NCBI RefSeq assembly: GCF_002269385.1 | Contig: NZ_CP022957.1 | Span: 186,001 to 250,000, forward strand | DNA length: 64,000 nucleotides | Origin: Maribacter cobaltidurans | GTDB lineage: Bacteria; Bacteroidota; Bacteroidia; Flavobacteriales; Flavobacteriaceae | Reading direction: 5' to 3' | Shown here: in pieces, positions 62,271-64,000 of the stretch | Layout: the number at the start of each line of letters is the position of its first letter | How positions within the stretch are numbered: position 1 is the first letter of the stretch | Made by a program: the position numbers and the translations under genes | The notes under the pieces: generated by a model | What the model was told of the DNA's origin: nothing | Seen by the model: only the letters and a program-made list of their open reading frames with translations | The model's database searches: none

Positions 62271-64000
62271 ATGAAAAAAATAATCCTTTTAGGCGTCTTG
62301 GCCATGATGTTTTCCTGTAAGAAAACCAAAACCTCCGCAGATGGAATACAAATTGCCGGGTTGCAAGAACCTGTAGAGATTGTTCGGGACCAATGGGGAG
62401 TCAATCATATCTATGCCAACAATCAACATGACCTTTTTTTCGCTCAAGGATATGCCGCCGCTGCCGACCGACTCTTTCAATTCGAAATATGGCGTAGGCA
62501 GGCTACGGGCACCGTAGCAGAAATACTCGGGGAACGTGAACTGAAAAGGGATATAGGAACCCGTCTCTTTAAGTTCCGAGGAGATATGGAAACGGAAATG
62601 AACCACTACCATGAAGATGGTGTCGAAATCATAACAGCCTATACGGATGGGGTTAACGCCTACATCGAAGAACAATTAAAAACTCCAGAAAAACTTCCCA
62701 TAGAGTTTAAAATATTGGACATTTTGCCTCAAAAGTGGACTCCTGAAGTGGTCATCTCCAGACATCAGGGATTGTTGGGGAATATTAACGACGAGCTACA
62801 AATAGGAAGGGCAGTGGCCCTTTTGGGGCCGGAAAAGGCCAAGGAACTATTTTGGTTGCACCCCAAGGATCCGGACCTAACGTTGGATAAAAAAATAAAT
62901 CAGGATTTATTGTCCCAAGATATTCTGGAACTCTACAATGCCTATAGAAAATCGGTCAAGTTTACGCCTTCTGATGTACTACCCAAGTATAGGGATGAGG
63001 ATTTAACTATGAGCCTATTTGAAACTCAGAAGGAAAATAGGGATTCCCTTTCCATTGGCAGCAATAACTGGGTGGTAAACGGTTCCCGTACCAAAAACGG
63101 CCACACCTACATGGCGAACGACCCGCACAGGACCATAGCGGTGCCCTCACTACGCTATATGGCTCATCTAGTGGCACCTGGATGGAATGTTATCGGCGGA
63201 GGAGAACCTGAAATTCCAGGTATTTCAATAGGGCATAACGAATATGGTACGTGGGGGCTGACCGTATTTGAAACCGACGGGGAAGATTTGTATGTGTATG
63301 AACTCAATCCAGAAAATTCCAACCAATACAAATATCAGGGCCAATGGGAGGATATGAAAAATATACAGGAAACCATTAAGATTAAGGGACAAAAGGATAC
63401 CATTGTAAATCTTTCCTATACACGACATGGTCCCGTAACCCATGTTGACATGGAAAATAATGTAGCCTATGCCGTTCGTTGTGCGTGGTTGGAACCCGGA
63501 GGTTCCCCCTATTTGGCCTCCCTGCGAATGGATCAAGCCAAAAACTGGGAAGAATTTAGGGAGGCATGTAGTTACAGCCATATTCCCGGGGAGAATATGG
63601 TTTGGGCGGACAAGAATGGTGATATCGGTTGGCAAGCCGTAGGCATTGCCCCTATCCGAAGAAATTTTAACGGGTTGGTACCCGTTCCAGGTGATGGCAG
63701 CTACGAATGGGACGGCTATTTGCCCATTATAGAAAAACCGAACGACTTCAATCCCGAAAAAGGGTTTATTGCTACCGCTAACCAGAATGTGACTCCACCA
63801 GATTATCAACATTGGGACGCCATTGGCTATACCTGGGCGGACCCCTACCGAGGAAATAGAATAGACGAAGTCTTGAAAAACAAATCAGACTTTACGATGG
63901 AGGATTTTAAAAAGTTACAAACCGATTATCTTTCCCTCCCCGCTATGGAGTTGGTGCCCTATTTAAATGCTATTCAACTTGACGAAAAATACGGTCAGGC
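62271..64000 (+). CDS. Penicillin acylase family protein (3' end cut by window edge)
   Basis: The frame opens at ATG 62271 and stays open to the window edge (576 codons visible). The protein is a lipoprotein (MMFSC, Cys16). It shows the alpha-subunit start VEIVRDQWGVNHIYANNQHDLFFAQGYAAAADRLFQFE, and the autocatalytic N-terminal nucleophile Ser264 in SNNWVVNGSRT, where processing into alpha and beta chains would occur. NDPHR and later ANQNV match the beta subunit core. These Ntn hydrolases cleave amides such as beta-lactam side chains or acyl-homoserine lactones; the substrate here is unknown. Confidence 0.92.
   Translation, partial: MKKIILLGVLAMMFSCKKTKTSADGIQIAGLQEPVEIVRDQWGVNHIYANNQHDLFFAQGYAAAADRLFQFEIWRRQATGTVAEILGERELKRDIGTRLFKFRGDMETEMNHYHEDGVEIITAYTDGVNAYIEEQLKTPEKLPIEFKILDILPQKWTPEVVISRHQGLLGNINDELQIGRAVALLGPEKAKELFWLHPKDPDLTLDKKINQDLLSQDILELYNAYRKSVKFTPSDVLPKYRDEDLTMSLFETQKENRDSLSIGSNNWVVNGSRTKNGHTYMANDPHRTIAVPSLRYMAHLVAPGWNVIGGGEPEIPGISIGHNEYGTWGLTVFETDGEDLYVYELNPENSNQYKYQGQWEDMKNIQETIKIKGQKDTIVNLSYTRHGPVTHVDMENNVAYAVRCAWLEPGGSPYLASLRMDQAKNWEEFREACSYSHIPGENMVWADKNGDIGWQAVGIAPIRRNFNGLVPVPGDGSYEWDGYLPIIEKPNDFNPEKGFIATANQNVTPPDYQHWDAIGYTWADPYRGNRIDEVLKNKSDFTMEDFKKLQTDYLSLPAMELVPYLNAIQLDEKYGQ

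Noticed and set aside
63225..63812. Open minus-strand frame of 195 codons inside the penicillin acylase gene
   Set aside because: The plus strand encodes the conserved acylase beta subunit here; the antisense frame shows nothing recognisable.
1..64000. Search for CRISPR arrays, insertion sequences, phage or integrase genes, tRNA and rRNA
   Set aside because: No regularly spaced identical repeats, transposase or integrase motifs, or RNA gene signatures were seen; all large open frames have ordinary chromosomal assignments.

Overview
The window looks like chromosomal DNA of a marine-type Flavobacteriaceae bacterium (Bacteroidota). The evidence is a SusC/SusD pair, many lipoproteins with a Cys lipobox, a giant adhesin with a type B T9SS sorting domain, GldI, the flavobacterial order parA-parB-DUF5683-dapB-lepB-wbqC, and several TAnnTTTG promoter cores. 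The genus cannot be fixed from the sequence alone. I saw no rRNA, tRNA, CRISPR array, insertion sequence or phage gene.

Layout. 1-650 is the 3' end of a THUMP-like methyltransferase gene. 1032-12184 is a surface-uptake and lipoprotein locus: SusC, SusD, a very long VCBS/ASPIC-UnbV lipoprotein, a heme-c plus VCBS lipoprotein, and (opposite strand) a small esterase-like lipoprotein. 12275-20869 is one 2864-residue SprB-like adhesin. 21007-22128 is a PQQ sugar dehydrogenase lipoprotein.

22144-35318 is the most coherent unit, a cell-wall amino-sugar salvage island. A DeoR-type regulator and murQ lie on the minus strand. Divergent from them is a NagB-deaminase/PIG-L-deacetylase fusion, followed by a DigH-like (GHL10) lipoprotein, an AmpG-like permease, NagZ, AnmK, a two-part SSS symporter (DUF4212 plus large subunit) and acetyl-CoA synthetase. 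Read as a pathway: muropeptides are trimmed and imported, NagZ and AnmK give MurNAc-6P, MurQ gives GlcNAc-6P plus lactate, the fusion protein could give acetate plus fructose-6P and ammonia, and Acs could activate the acetate. The divergent intergenic region carries two identical 16-bp direct repeats that are good operator candidates.

35322-54918 is mostly housekeeping: Bcr/CflA efflux, Udk, a DivIC/FtsB-like protein, ParAB, DUF5683, DapB, LepB, WbqC, DUF6122, an EEP-family phosphatase, two rhomboids, MutL, a small membrane protein, RibH, a TPR protein, RecF, a lipocalin-like lipoprotein, DciA-like DUF721, Ndk, NrnA, GldI and a cyclophilin-FKBP fusion. 54972-64000 holds PepD, DUF3810 (with an HExxH motif), two amidohydrolase-like proteins and the 5' part of a penicillin acylase gene that runs off the right edge.

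Several genes have TAnnTTTG placed only 4-5 nt before the ATG, which suggests leaderless transcripts. No wholly new system is proven here. The best candidates for follow-up are the amino-sugar island with its unusual fusion enzyme and operator repeats, the SusCD/VCBS/cytochrome lipoprotein locus, and the tandem amidohydrolase pair with apparently inactivated domains.
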